A stretch of DNA of 64,000 bases. It comes from Bowmanella pacifica (GTDB taxonomy: Bacteria; Pseudomonadota; Gammaproteobacteria; Enterobacterales; Alteromonadaceae). The notes beneath the pieces were generated by a model. The model did not search any database. It was given only the letters and a program-made list of their open reading frames with translations, and was not told the origin of the DNA. Made by a program: the position numbers and the translations under genes. The stretch is taken from the NCBI RefSeq assembly GCF_014645355.1, contig NZ_BMLS01000009.1:1-64000 (forward strand), in the 5' to 3' direction. Positions 43,264 to 52,589 of the stretch are shown here, one piece after another (position 1 is the first letter of the stretch; the number at the start of each line of letters is the position of its first letter).

Positions 43264-43292
43264 ACAAAGTGCCACGCTTAGTGACACTTTGT
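43264..43292. promoter_or_regulatory. 8-bp inverted repeat between SDR and PilZ genes
   Basis: ACAAAGTG (43264-43271) and CACTTTGT (43285-43292) around 13 nt. It could be a poor terminator of the kdsB-SDR operon (no T-run) or an operator for the PilZ gene. Confidence 0.35.
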
Positions 43293-43346
43293 TAACTTAT
43301 AGCAGGATCAATTGCAGAACAAGCCAGCAAAGAGAATTTTTGTAGA

Positions 43347-44009
43347 TTACCAGGGTAAGGCGTCACCGTTGGCATGCCAAAACTGGCCAGAGTTATCCAG
43401 AGTAAGGGCTTCGATGCGCTGCACCAAACGCGATGCAGAAACCTCAGCTGACACATCGCCGCCAAAATTTACCATCTGCGTCTGCACATAACCTGGATGC
43501 AATAAGGCAACGGCAATACCACGCTGGGCAAGGTCGCGAGCCATGGAGACACCAGCGGCATTCAGCGCCGCCTTAGACATACGATAACCATAATAGCCAC
43601 CCGAACCGTTATCAGCCATGGAGCCCATACGGCTGGTGATCATGGCAATCTTGCCGCCTTTTTGCATATGAGTAGCCAACAATTGGCTAACCATCAACGG
43701 CCCTAGCGCATTCACGCGGAATTGATGTTCCACACTGGCAGGATCGGGGCGATCAAAACTTTCGTTACCCAACACACCGGCATTATTAATCAGAATATCA
43801 ATCTGTACGTTGGCCAAGGGTTCGAGCGCTTTCGCCAGACCGGTAATATCGGCCACATCTACACCTTCAAGAACCTCGGCGCCGCTTTGTTTAAGTTCAT
43901 CGCTGGCATGCCGGCACAGACCGAATACCTTATCCCCACGCTGCAAAAATTGTTGCACCAGTGCCAGACCAATTCCACGGCCCGCACCGGTAATGACGAC
44001 GGTTGCCAT
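43347..44009 (-). CDS. Short-chain dehydrogenase/reductase (CsgA/SniffeR-like)
   Basis: SDR of 220 residues with TGAGRGIG (7-14), NNAG, ITSRMGS and YGYRMSK (Tyr-x-x-x-Lys). The form with VEHQFRVNALGPLMVSQLL and SGGYYGYRMSKAALN matches the small cell-cell-signalling-type SDRs (sniffer/CsgA-like). The substrate is unknown. It begins 11 bp after kdsB and is probably the last gene of the comEC-msbA-lpxK-ycaR-kdsB cluster. Confidence 0.9.
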   Translation of the reverse strand: MATVVITGAGRGIGLALVQQFLQRGDKVFGLCRHASDELKQSGAEVLEGVDVADITGLAKALEPLANVQIDILINNAGVLGNESFDRPDPASVEHQFRVNALGPLMVSQLLATHMQKGGKIAMITSRMGSMADNGSGGYYGYRMSKAALNAAGVSMARDLAQRGIAVALLHPGYVQTQMVNFGGDVSAEVSASRLVQRIEALTLDNSGQFWHANGDALPW

Positions 44010-44020
44010 TGTCTTCTCCT

Positions 44021-44776
44021 CTAGCTCAACTGGCTTAACACGCGAGCCAGGTCTTCGGGGGTATCAATCCCCGCTGGTGGCGCCTGAAGAGCCACATCAA
44101 CATGGATTTTTTCGCCATGCCACAACACCCTTAGCTGCTCCAGCGACTCAATCTGCTCAAGTCCGGACGGCGCCATATTCACATATTGCTTAATAAAACC
44201 TGCCCGATAAGCATAGATGCCAATATGACGAAGGTAATAATCGCCAATCTCATCAATACTGTCGGCGTCGAGAAAACGCGCCCTGTCATAAGGAATAGTG
44301 GCACGGCTGAAATACAGCGCGTAGCCCAGCTTATCCGTAACCACCTTGACCACATTGGGGTTAAATAGCTCTTCCACATCGCTCAACCGTACTGCCAGGG
44401 TAGCCATCTCAGCCTGAGCATGCTGGCTTAAGTTCTCTGCCACCTGCTGGATAATGGCGGCGGGCACAAAAGGTTCGTCCCCCTGCACATTGACCACAAT
44501 TTCCTCTGCATCCAGGCCAAGCACTTCCACCACTTCAGCCAAACGTTCGGTGCCTGACTCATGATGACGGCCGGTCATACAAACCTGCCCACCGAAGCTC
44601 TTCACCACCTCGCTGATACGTTCGTCATCGGTGGCCACCACCACCCGACTGGCGCCTGACTCCAGCGCACGTTCCACCACATGTTGGATCATGGGCTTGC
44701 CATCAATATCCACCAGAGGTTTACCGGGAAAACGGCTAGAAGCATAACGGGCCGGAATAATGCAGGTAAATTTCAT
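44021..44776 (-). CDS. kdsB: 3-deoxy-manno-octulosonate cytidylyltransferase KdsB
   Basis: Activates Kdo to CMP-Kdo for lipopolysaccharide inner-core synthesis, in the cytoplasm. It has 251 residues with [16 protein letters not shown] (CTP-binding N-terminus), [33 protein letters not shown] and [11 protein letters not shown]. Follows ycaR by 6 bp. Confidence 0.97.
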   Translation of the reverse strand: MKFTCIIPARYASSRFPGKPLVDIDGKPMIQHVVERALESGASRVVVATDDERISEVVKSFGGQVCMTGRHHESGTERLAEVVEVLGLDAEEIVVNVQGDEPFVPAAIIQQVAENLSQHAQAEMATLAVRLSDVEELFNPNVVKVVTDKLGYALYFSRATIPYDRARFLDADSIDEIGDYYLRHIGIYAYRAGFIKQYVNMAPSGLEQIESLEQLRVLWHGEKIHVDVALQAPPAGIDTPEDLARVLSQLS

Positions 44777-44782
44777 GGTTTA

Positions 44783-44980
44783 TCAGCCTTTAATCTGTTC
44801 AAGTTCATCTAAGGACAAACTACGGGCCTCATTTTCCAGCATCACAGGAATGTTATCGCGAATGGGAAAAGCCAGGCGATCAAAACGGCAGACCAACTCG
44901 GCGTTGTCGGCCTGATAAATCAGCTTACCCTTACATGTTGGACACGCCAGAATGTCCAGTAACTTCTTGTCAAATGCCAT
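44783..44980 (-). CDS. ycaR: Trm112-like protein YcaR
   Basis: Small protein of 65 residues, Trm112/YcaR family: [37 protein letters not shown]. The family fold is a small zinc-ribbon-like unit; the CPTC pair is present. The bacterial function is unclear. It sits between lpxK (11-bp overlap) and kdsB, as in many gammaproteobacteria. Confidence 0.95.
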   Translation of the reverse strand: MAFDKKLLDILACPTCKGKLIYQADNAELVCRFDRLAFPIRDNIPVMLENEARSLSLDELEQIKG

Positions 44981-45938
44981 GAATTTTTTCCAGCAATCGT
45001 TGTTTAAATTGTTCGGTTAACTTAGCACTTACCGGTAAGTACCACCATTGGGACTTTGCAAAATCGCGACACTTCACCGCGTCTTTTTCGGTCATCAATA
45101 CCAGGTCATCCGGTATATCGCCGTCCTTAAACGGATGATGATCGGCAAACACCAGGCGCTCTTTTAATTTAACCTGCCGGGTCGCCAACAGTTTGAAGAA
45201 ACGTTCTGGGTTGCCTATACCGGCCATAGCGATGGCCGGACGCTTTAATTCAGAAATAGATTGGGTCTGACTGGGATACTTCACATTCACCAGTTGGCCT
45301 GGCTCCAATGACATCAAGTATTCACCTTCCTGTGCGACGCCACCGTTGACGACCACAAAGTCCACCGTTTTCATCCGCCAAAGACCTTCGCGAAGTGGGC
45401 CCATAGGCAGTAAATGGCCATTACCGTTGCGTCTGGCCCCATCCATCACCAGAATTTCGATATCCCGCGCCAAACGGTAGTGCTGTAGGCCATCGTCACA
45501 CACAATGATATTGCACTTATGTTGTTCAATCAGATATTGCGCGCCGCGCACTCTGTCTGGAGCCACCACCATAGGGCACCCGATGTGATGTCGCATCATC
45601 ACAGGCTCATCCCCTACCAACTTAGGATCGCTGTTCATTGACAGGCTATAAGGGTAATACGGCGCTTTGCCACCATAACCACGACTCACAACACCAGGGT
45701 GAAAGCCCTGCTGTTTCAGAAGCTGACACAAGCGGATCACCATAGGGGTCTTACCATTGCCCCCCACCGAGATATTGCCCACCACAATTACCGGCGCAGC
45801 GACCTTAATACTGCGCTTAATGCCCAGTCGAAACAGCCAGCGCCGCGTAGCGGACAACAACCAGAATATTAAGCTCAGCGGCAGTAACAGCCAGATCAAC
45901 ACATCAGGCTGATACCAACGTTTTTCCAACCAACTCAC
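44970..45938 (-). CDS. lpxK: Tetraacyldisaccharide 4'-kinase LpxK
   Basis: Phosphorylates the lipid A precursor at the 4' position at the inner membrane face. It has 322 residues with an N-terminal membrane anchor ([13 protein letters not shown]), the P-loop [15 protein letters not shown], and [26 protein letters not shown] and FADHHPF. Overlaps msbA by 4 bp and ycaR by 11 bp. Confidence 0.97.
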   Translation of the reverse strand: MSWLEKRWYQPDVLIWLLLPLSLIFWLLSATRRWLFRLGIKRSIKVAAPVIVVGNISVGGNGKTPMVIRLCQLLKQQGFHPGVVSRGYGGKAPYYPYSLSMNSDPKLVGDEPVMMRHHIGCPMVVAPDRVRGAQYLIEQHKCNIIVCDDGLQHYRLARDIEILVMDGARRNGNGHLLPMGPLREGLWRMKTVDFVVVNGGVAQEGEYLMSLEPGQLVNVKYPSQTQSISELKRPAIAMAGIGNPERFFKLLATRQVKLKERLVFADHHPFKDGDIPDDLVLMTEKDAVKCRDFAKSQWWYLPVSAKLTEQFKQRLLEKIHGI

Positions 45939-47689
45939 GATTCGCCCATTCCTTCCTTGAACTGCATTTTATGCAGCAGTGCATAGGCACCGTCTTTTTC
46001 CAGTAAGGTTTTATGGTTGCCTTGCTCCAGGATACGCCCCTGGTCAATGACTAATATCTCATCGGCATTTTCAATAGTGGATAAACGGTGCGCTACCAAA
46101 ATACTGGTTCTGTCCTGCTGAAGTTTATCCAAGGCGTCCTGAATCAGCCGCTCGGACTCGGTATCCAGGGCCGACGTGGCCTCGTCCAGTATCAAAATGG
46201 GCGCATCACGCAGAATAGCCCGGGCAATGGCGATACGCTGACGCTGGCCACCGGATAACATCAACCCATTCTCACCAATGTTAGTGTCCAGTCCATCCGG
46301 CAACTGCTCGACAAATTCCATCACATGGGCAATTTTGGCCGCTTCTTCGATTTTGGCACGGCTGACGGAGCTATCCGCACCATAGGCAATGTTATTGGCA
46401 ATGCTGTCGTTAAATAACGTGACATGCTGAGACACCAGGGCGAACTGGCGCCGCAAATCTTTCAGACAAATATCATTAAGTTCATGGCCATCCAGACTGA
46501 TACCGCCCTTCTCCACCTGGTAAAAACGCGTTAACAGGCTGGATATAGTGGATTTACCGCTTCCCGAACGCCCCACCAATGCCAGGCTCTTGCCGGGTGC
46601 TACATGAAAGCTGATGCCTTTTAAGGCATTACTGTTTTTACCCGGGTAGGCAAAATCCACATTATCAAAACGAATATCGCCGAGGGCGCGCGCTATATGA
46701 ACGGTGCCGTTGTCCTGCTCACGCTGCTCATCCAGCACTTCAAACACACTGGCACAGGCTGCCATACCACGCTGAAACTCGGCATTAACCGTGGTGAGCT
46801 GTTTAAGGGGTTTGAGTAGCATGGTCATACTCACCACCACAGAGGTAAACACACCGGCGGTAAGGTTCTCAATCATGCCCGGGGTACTGGCCAAATACAG
46901 CACCACGGCCAATGCAATAGAGGCAATGATCTGAATGCTGGATTCACTTAACAGTCTTGACACTACCAGCTTCATGTTCTGCTGTCGGTTATGGTTATTA
47001 CGCTCAGCGAAGCGCTCTTCTTCTAGTTTCTGGCCGCCGAACATCAGCACCACTTTATGGCCCTTTATAACCTGTTCCACCACATTGGTAACGCTACCCA
47101 TGGCCTTTTGAATATTACGACTGACCAGGCGAAAACGTTTACTGACCACAGACACTATCACTGCCACCACAGGGCCGATTAGCAAAAAGATCAGTGACAG
47201 CTGCCAGGAGTGATAGAACATAATGGCCAGCAGGTACACCACCAAAGCACCCTCGCGCACTAGGGTTAACAATGCTTTACCCGCGGCGTTAGCCACCTGC
47301 TCGGTATCGTAAATCACCTTGGAAATCATCTGTCCGGAGGAATGCTGATCATGATAGGACACCGGCAGATGCATATATTGATTAAAGAGCTGCTGGCGCA
47401 TACGCATCACCACCTGATTGCCCACCCAGGACAAACTGTAGCTGCCCATAAAGTTGAACAAACCACGCAGAATAAATAGCGGCAGTACCAGATAGGCAGC
47501 CAGACGCAAGTAGTCCACATTGCCTTTGACCAGGCTTTCATCAATCAGTGGCTGCATCTGGAAAATAACAAAGGCATCCACGGCCGAATAACCAATCATG
47601 CCAACAATGGCCATCACAAAGGCCAGCTTAAACTCGCGCAGATAACGAAGAAAGCGCGGAAAAACGGAAGCGCTGATTTTTTTACTCAT
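45935..47689 (-). CDS. msbA: Lipid A flippase MsbA
   Basis: Homodimeric ABC exporter that flips lipid A-core across the inner membrane. About 584 residues from ATG 47689 (MSKKISASVFPRFLRYLREF), which fits the family start; a longer in-frame ATG at 47710 has no support. Six membrane segments (about 20-300), then the ATPase with Walker A GRSGSGKST, signature LSGGQRQR, Walker B ILILDEATSALD and switch AHRLST. It is coupled to lpxK. Confidence 0.97.
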   Translation of the reverse strand: MSKKISASVFPRFLRYLREFKLAFVMAIVGMIGYSAVDAFVIFQMQPLIDESLVKGNVDYLRLAAYLVLPLFILRGLFNFMGSYSLSWVGNQVVMRMRQQLFNQYMHLPVSYHDQHSSGQMISKVIYDTEQVANAAGKALLTLVREGALVVYLLAIMFYHSWQLSLIFLLIGPVVAVIVSVVSKRFRLVSRNIQKAMGSVTNVVEQVIKGHKVVLMFGGQKLEEERFAERNNHNRQQNMKLVVSRLLSESSIQIIASIALAVVLYLASTPGMIENLTAGVFTSVVVSMTMLLKPLKQLTTVNAEFQRGMAACASVFEVLDEQREQDNGTVHIARALGDIRFDNVDFAYPGKNSNALKGISFHVAPGKSLALVGRSGSGKSTISSLLTRFYQVEKGGISLDGHELNDICLKDLRRQFALVSQHVTLFNDSIANNIAYGADSSVSRAKIEEAAKIAHVMEFVEQLPDGLDTNIGENGLMLSGGQRQRIAIARAILRDAPILILDEATSALDTESERLIQDALDKLQQDRTSILVAHRLSTIENADEILVIDQGRILEQGNHKTLLEKDGAYALLHKMQFKEGMGES

Positions 47690-47796
47690 GAGACAGGACA
47701 GACTTTCCATTGACGCCCGCGTTAGCCGGGCCGAATCGACCTATTGTAACCGCCAGCTAATAATTCCCCAACTATCAATAGTTTTTTGTACAAATT

Positions 47797-50058
47797 TTAG
47801 TCCAAAGTGCCGGGGATTGATGATTGCATGTACCATTGATTGTGACGGGATTGACGCACAGCCTGAATGTGAATACGTCCCTTGTTGACATAAAAGCGTA
47901 ACTGTCCGGTGTCGGCCGTTTGATAAGTATGCACGCCAGCTTCTTGATAGGCCGCCAGCACTTCAGGCCGCGGAAAGCCCCAGCGATTAAAGCGCGCCTG
48001 ACTGAAAACCACATACTGTGGTTGCACTGCGGCAATAAACGCCTCAGACGATGAGGTAGCACTGCCATGGTGCGGCGCAAGCAAAATCTGCGCTTGCAAA
48101 TCAACCGCCCCAACTAACTGCTTTTCCACCGTATTTTCAATATCTCCCGATAGCAACAAGGCAGTTTGACCATCGCTGACTTTTAATACGCAGGACAAAT
48201 TATTCTGGCTGCCAGTTTGGTTGTCTGGGGGCCATAGCACCTCCAGCCTTAACCCTTGCCACTGCTGTTGCCAGCCAGCCCGACAACGCCCCAGATTGGT
48301 AACCAATCCCGACACCGGCATATGCGCCAGAATATCCTGCAATCCCCCGGCATGATCATTGTCCTGATGACTGATAAACAACCAGTCCAAACGACGGATG
48401 CCCAGTGCCCGCAAGGAAGGCAATATTTGCGCTTGCGCTGCACTGCCACCCGAAAAATAAGCAGGCCCGGTGTCATACAGTAAGGCCCGGCCCTGACGGT
48501 GCACTATGACCGCCAGCCCCTGTCCAACATCCAACACCTCAATTCGCCAGCCGGGTTCGCGGCTTGGCAACCAGGCGCTAAGCAGCGGTATCAACAACAC
48601 CACCGCCAAGGCGCGATGCACTAAGCCTTGCGGTAAAGCAAGCCATATACAGGCAAACAGCGCACACAACCATACCCAGCCGGACCAGGCCGGTACCAGC
48701 AGCGCGCTGTGCATCAGGCTTTCTATCACTGAGATCCCATTTAATCCCAGACTGACTAACTGATCTGCCACAGAATACAGCGCTTGCCCCCACGCTCTAT
48801 CGAGCACCAAAAACAGCAACGCCAGCAAGCACAGGGGCAGCAATAGCAAGGTAACATAAGGCACCGCCAGCAGATTCACCAGCGGCGATACCAGAGATAC
48901 CACACCGAACTGCCAGGCAACCAGCGGCAACATCAACAGACTTAATGCCAACTGCATACGCAACATGGTCTGCCCAGCGGTTAGCAGTGACCAGTTTCGT
49001 CGCCGGTTCGGCCAGCGCCAGAACACCAGATAAATGACCAACACCGCGGTAAAACTCAGCCAGAAACTTAAGGACAGCAGACTAAGAGGAAACAACAGTA
49101 CAAACAGCGATAAACAGACCAGCAGAAGACGTGCCGGACGCCAATACAGATTACTCCTGAGCAACAACACCAGCATAACCAACATCAGCCAGGCGCGTAC
49201 CGTCGGCAGGCTAAATCCGGCCAGCGCGGCATAACCGCAGGACAACAGCAGCGCCACTCCAAGGGCCAACAAGTGCAGGTTAATGCGCTGTTTTTTTCTT
49301 CCCAGTATCGGACCCATTACCCACACCATCAGGGTATAGGCAAAGGCCGACACCATACCCAGATGCAAACCAGAAATAGCAATTAGGTGAGCAATACCGG
49401 TCCGTTGTACCAACCACCAATCCTGCGTGGTTAGCCAGCCCCGATAACCCAAACTAAGGGCCGCCAGCCAGGCTTTGTGCTTCAGCTCCAAGCTGGCAAA
49501 ACGATCCAGCCACCATTGCCTGATTGTCGGCGCCTCGGTCAATAGCTCTGCCTGGCGGTCACTAACCACATAACCACTGGCGCGGATCCCCTGTGCGAAC
49601 ATCCATTGTTGGTAATTAAAGCCACCCAGATTAAGGCTGGCATGCGGTGGTCTAAGCTTTACCGCCAGGCGAACTCGCTGCCCCTGTTTGAGCGGCCACG
49701 CTGGGGAACGCCAGCTTAACCTCAGTCGCACATCACGCCACAGTGCGGTATCGTCCAGTCGTGTTAACCTTAAGGTAAAACGACTTGGGGAGGTATTGCT
49801 TAGCAAGGTTTCCACTTGCCCTTCCACCAGTACAACTTGTCGGATCTTGTCGTTTGGGAGTTGCCAGGCAAGCTGCCAATGGCCTACACTCGCCATCCAG
49901 ATCATGCCGGTCAGTAGACCGGACAATACCCAATGGCGTCCATAAGCAAACCATAAGGCGCCAAACAGCAGAACAGGTAACAACCAGGCGGCAGGAAGCT
50001 CAGGTAACAGCAGCGTTAACGCGCTTGCTGTCATAAAACTGAAAAGCCAACCATCCAT
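47797..50058 (-). CDS. comEC: ComEC/Rec2 DNA-uptake channel protein
   Basis: Inner-membrane protein of 753 residues predicted to pass single-stranded DNA into the cytoplasm during natural transformation. N-terminal OB-like domain (about 75-190), Competence membrane domain (about 200-500, with AISGLHLGMVSAFAY and GFSLPTVRAWLMLV) and a C-terminal metallo-beta-lactamase domain (about 515-730) with metal motif HQDNDHAGG. All three parts are complete, so it looks functional. It stands upstream of msbA, like ycaI in E. coli. Confidence 0.95.
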   Translation of the reverse strand: MDGWLFSFMTASALTLLLPELPAAWLLPVLLFGALWFAYGRHWVLSGLLTGMIWMASVGHWQLAWQLPNDKIRQVVLVEGQVETLLSNTSPSRFTLRLTRLDDTALWRDVRLRLSWRSPAWPLKQGQRVRLAVKLRPPHASLNLGGFNYQQWMFAQGIRASGYVVSDRQAELLTEAPTIRQWWLDRFASLELKHKAWLAALSLGYRGWLTTQDWWLVQRTGIAHLIAISGLHLGMVSAFAYTLMVWVMGPILGRKKQRINLHLLALGVALLLSCGYAALAGFSLPTVRAWLMLVMLVLLLRSNLYWRPARLLLVCLSLFVLLFPLSLLSLSFWLSFTAVLVIYLVFWRWPNRRRNWSLLTAGQTMLRMQLALSLLMLPLVAWQFGVVSLVSPLVNLLAVPYVTLLLLPLCLLALLFLVLDRAWGQALYSVADQLVSLGLNGISVIESLMHSALLVPAWSGWVWLCALFACIWLALPQGLVHRALAVVLLIPLLSAWLPSREPGWRIEVLDVGQGLAVIVHRQGRALLYDTGPAYFSGGSAAQAQILPSLRALGIRRLDWLFISHQDNDHAGGLQDILAHMPVSGLVTNLGRCRAGWQQQWQGLRLEVLWPPDNQTGSQNNLSCVLKVSDGQTALLLSGDIENTVEKQLVGAVDLQAQILLAPHHGSATSSSEAFIAAVQPQYVVFSQARFNRWGFPRPEVLAAYQEAGVHTYQTADTGQLRFYVNKGRIHIQAVRQSRHNQWYMQSSIPGTLD

Positions 50059-50105
50059 AGTTATGTCGCCTTTACGCTTGGGCTGTGCCCGAATCAGAGA
50101 TGTTT

Positions 50106-50642
50106 ATGCCGAAGAAAATGATTAAGCGCTTTTTACCCAGCCATGAGTCCATTAAGGAACAAAAAGCCCTTAAAGTCTTCGGAACCTTGCTACATGACGC
50201 CAACCTCTGGCATTTGAACCGCAAGTCAGCCTGCGGGGCATTTGGCTTGGGGTTGTTTTTTGCCTTTTGGCCGGTGCCTTTTCAAATGTGGCTATCGGCA
50301 GCCTGCGCTATTCCTCTGCGAGTCAATCTGCCGCTATCCGTTGCCACTGTGTGGATCACCAACCCTTTCACTATGCCGCCGATTTTCTATGGTGCTTATC
50401 TGGTAGGGGTCAGTGTACTGGGCCAGCCCCCGCAGGAATTTACCTTTCAACTAAGCTGGGACTGGGTGGTACAAAGCCTGGAGACCATAGGTCCAGCCTT
50501 TTTATTAGGCTGCGGGATTTGTGCCATTGCGGCCGGCTTGCTGGGGTATTTTGGGATGAATCTGCTGTGGCGCTATTCGGTTAACAAAGCCTGGAAAAAA
50601 CGCCAGCAACGTAATCTGAATCGAATGACCCACCGCCTGTAA
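50106..50642 (+). CDS. DUF2062 family membrane protein
   Basis: About 178 residues from ATG 50106 (MPKKMIKRFLP); GTG 50085 and ATG 50100 are alternatives. Conserved DUF2062 strings: LWHLNRKSACGAFGLGLFFAF, PVPFQMWLSAACAI, NLPLSVATVWITNPFTMPPI. Two or three membrane segments and a basic C-terminal tail. Function is unknown. It is divergent from comEC. Confidence 0.88.
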   Translation: MPKKMIKRFLPSHESIKEQKALKVFGTLLHDANLWHLNRKSACGAFGLGLFFAFWPVPFQMWLSAACAIPLRVNLPLSVATVWITNPFTMPPIFYGAYLVGVSVLGQPPQEFTFQLSWDWVVQSLETIGPAFLLGCGICAIAAGLLGYFGMNLLWRYSVNKAWKKRQQRNLNRMTHRL

Positions 50643-50696
50643 GTCCCACACTCATAGCATAGCCCTTAGTGGCAGCGGTTGCTGAAAATCCTAGTT

Positions 50697-52589
50697 TTAG
50701 CTCACTGACAACCTAACCGCCAAACGCGAACCACGTTGGCAATGAGAGGTTAAGGCAGATTGAATCTGTCCTTCATCAGCAAACAGGCTGACCTGCTTCC
50801 TAGCCCGGGTGATGCCGGTGTACAGCAATTCACGATTGAGCAGGCTGGAATGCCCCTGTGGCAGGCAGATAATAGCGTGTTCAAACTCTGAGCCCTGACT
50901 TTTATGAATGGTCATAGCATAAAGTTTTTGCCAGGCAGGTAATCGGCTGGGTAACAAGGCTCTGAGACTACCATCCATCTGCATAAACCATACTTTCAAA
51001 AGCCCATCGCTATCCGCCATACAAATGCCGATATCACCGTTAAATACTCGCACCTGATAGTCATTTTGGCTGACCATCAGCGGACAGCCAGGATAAAGCT
51101 CCTGAGTGGGTTTAATCATTCCCCTACGGGTCAACTCAAGCTCAATACGCGCATTTAACTGCTCAACGCCCCATGGCCCACGACGGGTAGCACACAGCAG
51201 TTGCTGTCCCTGCAATGCGGCAAAGGCGGCCCGCAGGTCCAGCTTGGCTATCGCAGACATATAGTCCTGCAGCAGACGGCACATCAGTTCAACCACTTGT
51301 CCCGGCTCCGCCCTGTTGTACCAAGTGACATCACTCAGCGCCGGGTTTCGCAAACATGCCACGACGCCCGCCACTTGTCCCTGATTAATTGCCATGGCCA
51401 GTTGCCCTACACCGCTTGCTGCGGTGAAACGATGGCTTTTTCTTAACATCACCAAATTGTTCTGAACCAGGCTTACGGACTTCTCGGCGGGGATAAGCTG
51501 TGCATCGCCCAATTGATTAAGCAGCCTGGTGGTGGTGGCATCGTATTGTCCCTGCTCTTTGAGCCACAGGGTATCAGGTAGACTTTGACAGATGTCTCCC
51601 AATACCGAACCGACTTCAACCGACGCTAACTGCTGACGATCCCCCAGCATCACCAAACGGGCATGCTGCGGCAGCGCGACCAACAGCTTTGCCATCAGCG
51701 GCAGATCCACCATAGAGGCTTCATCCAAAATCAGCATATCCAACGCCAGTGGATTATCCTGGTGATGGCGGAAGGTACTCTTGCCGGGCTGATAGCCCAG
51801 TAAACGATGCAAGGTGGCCGCTTCGCTAGGTAAATGCTGGCGTAGAGCGACTGGCAAACGTTCCCTGGCCATCGCGATAGACTCGCTGAGCCTGGCTGCC
51901 GCCTTACCGGTAGGCGCCGCCAGTACGATACGTAAAGGGGCCGTTTTAGCATGGGCCGCCAATCCCTGAATCAGCGCCATTAAACGGGTGACCGTAGTAG
52001 TTTTGCCGGTACCCGGCCCGCCGGTAATAACACAAAGTTGGCGACTGGCGGCCAGAATAACAGCGAGCTTTTGCCAGTCCACGCCCTCCTGCGGTGCACC
52101 GAAAAGCTGTTCAAGTAAGTCTCGAGCACCCTCATGGTCTACGCACAGTTGTCCGGCAGCCAATTGCTTCAACTGCCCTGCCAGCGCCACCTCGTACTGC
52201 CAATAACGCTGCAGATAAAGTGCCTGACCATCAAGGACAAGAGGACAAACTCTGTCCGCCTGCTCGGCGTCTGCCTTACTAACACTCACCGCCACCTCCA
52301 GCAACTCTTGCAGTTGAGAGGTAAATAACATGGGTAAGGGCTCGGCCAGCGCTGGCACACACAGGTTATACAAACGCGCAAGTTCATCCAGTTGAACACA
52401 CACATGCTGGGCACCTAACTGCTGGCTAACAATAGCTGCCAGCAGCCCCAACTGTTGGGCCTGCAGTTCACCGCCTTGCATCTCACTTTCGGTGATAAAG
52501 TCCCCAAACCCCAGATCAAGCCCGGTACAAGGCAAGGGACTTCGCTTAGGATCCAATAAGGGTTTTAAAAAGGATGCGCTATCTAACAT
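50697..52589 (-). CDS. recD: Exodeoxyribonuclease V subunit alpha RecD
   Basis: 5'-3' helicase subunit of RecBCD, 630 residues. Walker A GGPGTGKTTT (about residue 190), ILDEASMVDLPLM (motif II), MLGDRQQLASVE (motif III) and MTIHKSQGSEFEHAI (motif V), with C-terminal YTGITRARKQV. Its start overlaps the recB stop by 7 bp. Last gene of recC-recB-recD. Confidence 0.96.
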   Translation of the reverse strand: MLDSASFLKPLLDPKRSPLPCTGLDLGFGDFITESEMQGGELQAQQLGLLAAIVSQQLGAQHVCVQLDELARLYNLCVPALAEPLPMLFTSQLQELLEVAVSVSKADAEQADRVCPLVLDGQALYLQRYWQYEVALAGQLKQLAAGQLCVDHEGARDLLEQLFGAPQEGVDWQKLAVILAASRQLCVITGGPGTGKTTTVTRLMALIQGLAAHAKTAPLRIVLAAPTGKAAARLSESIAMARERLPVALRQHLPSEAATLHRLLGYQPGKSTFRHHQDNPLALDMLILDEASMVDLPLMAKLLVALPQHARLVMLGDRQQLASVEVGSVLGDICQSLPDTLWLKEQGQYDATTTRLLNQLGDAQLIPAEKSVSLVQNNLVMLRKSHRFTAASGVGQLAMAINQGQVAGVVACLRNPALSDVTWYNRAEPGQVVELMCRLLQDYMSAIAKLDLRAAFAALQGQQLLCATRRGPWGVEQLNARIELELTRRGMIKPTQELYPGCPLMVSQNDYQVRVFNGDIGICMADSDGLLKVWFMQMDGSLRALLPSRLPAWQKLYAMTIHKSQGSEFEHAIICLPQGHSSLLNRELLYTGITRARKQVSLFADEGQIQSALTSHCQRGSRLAVRLSVS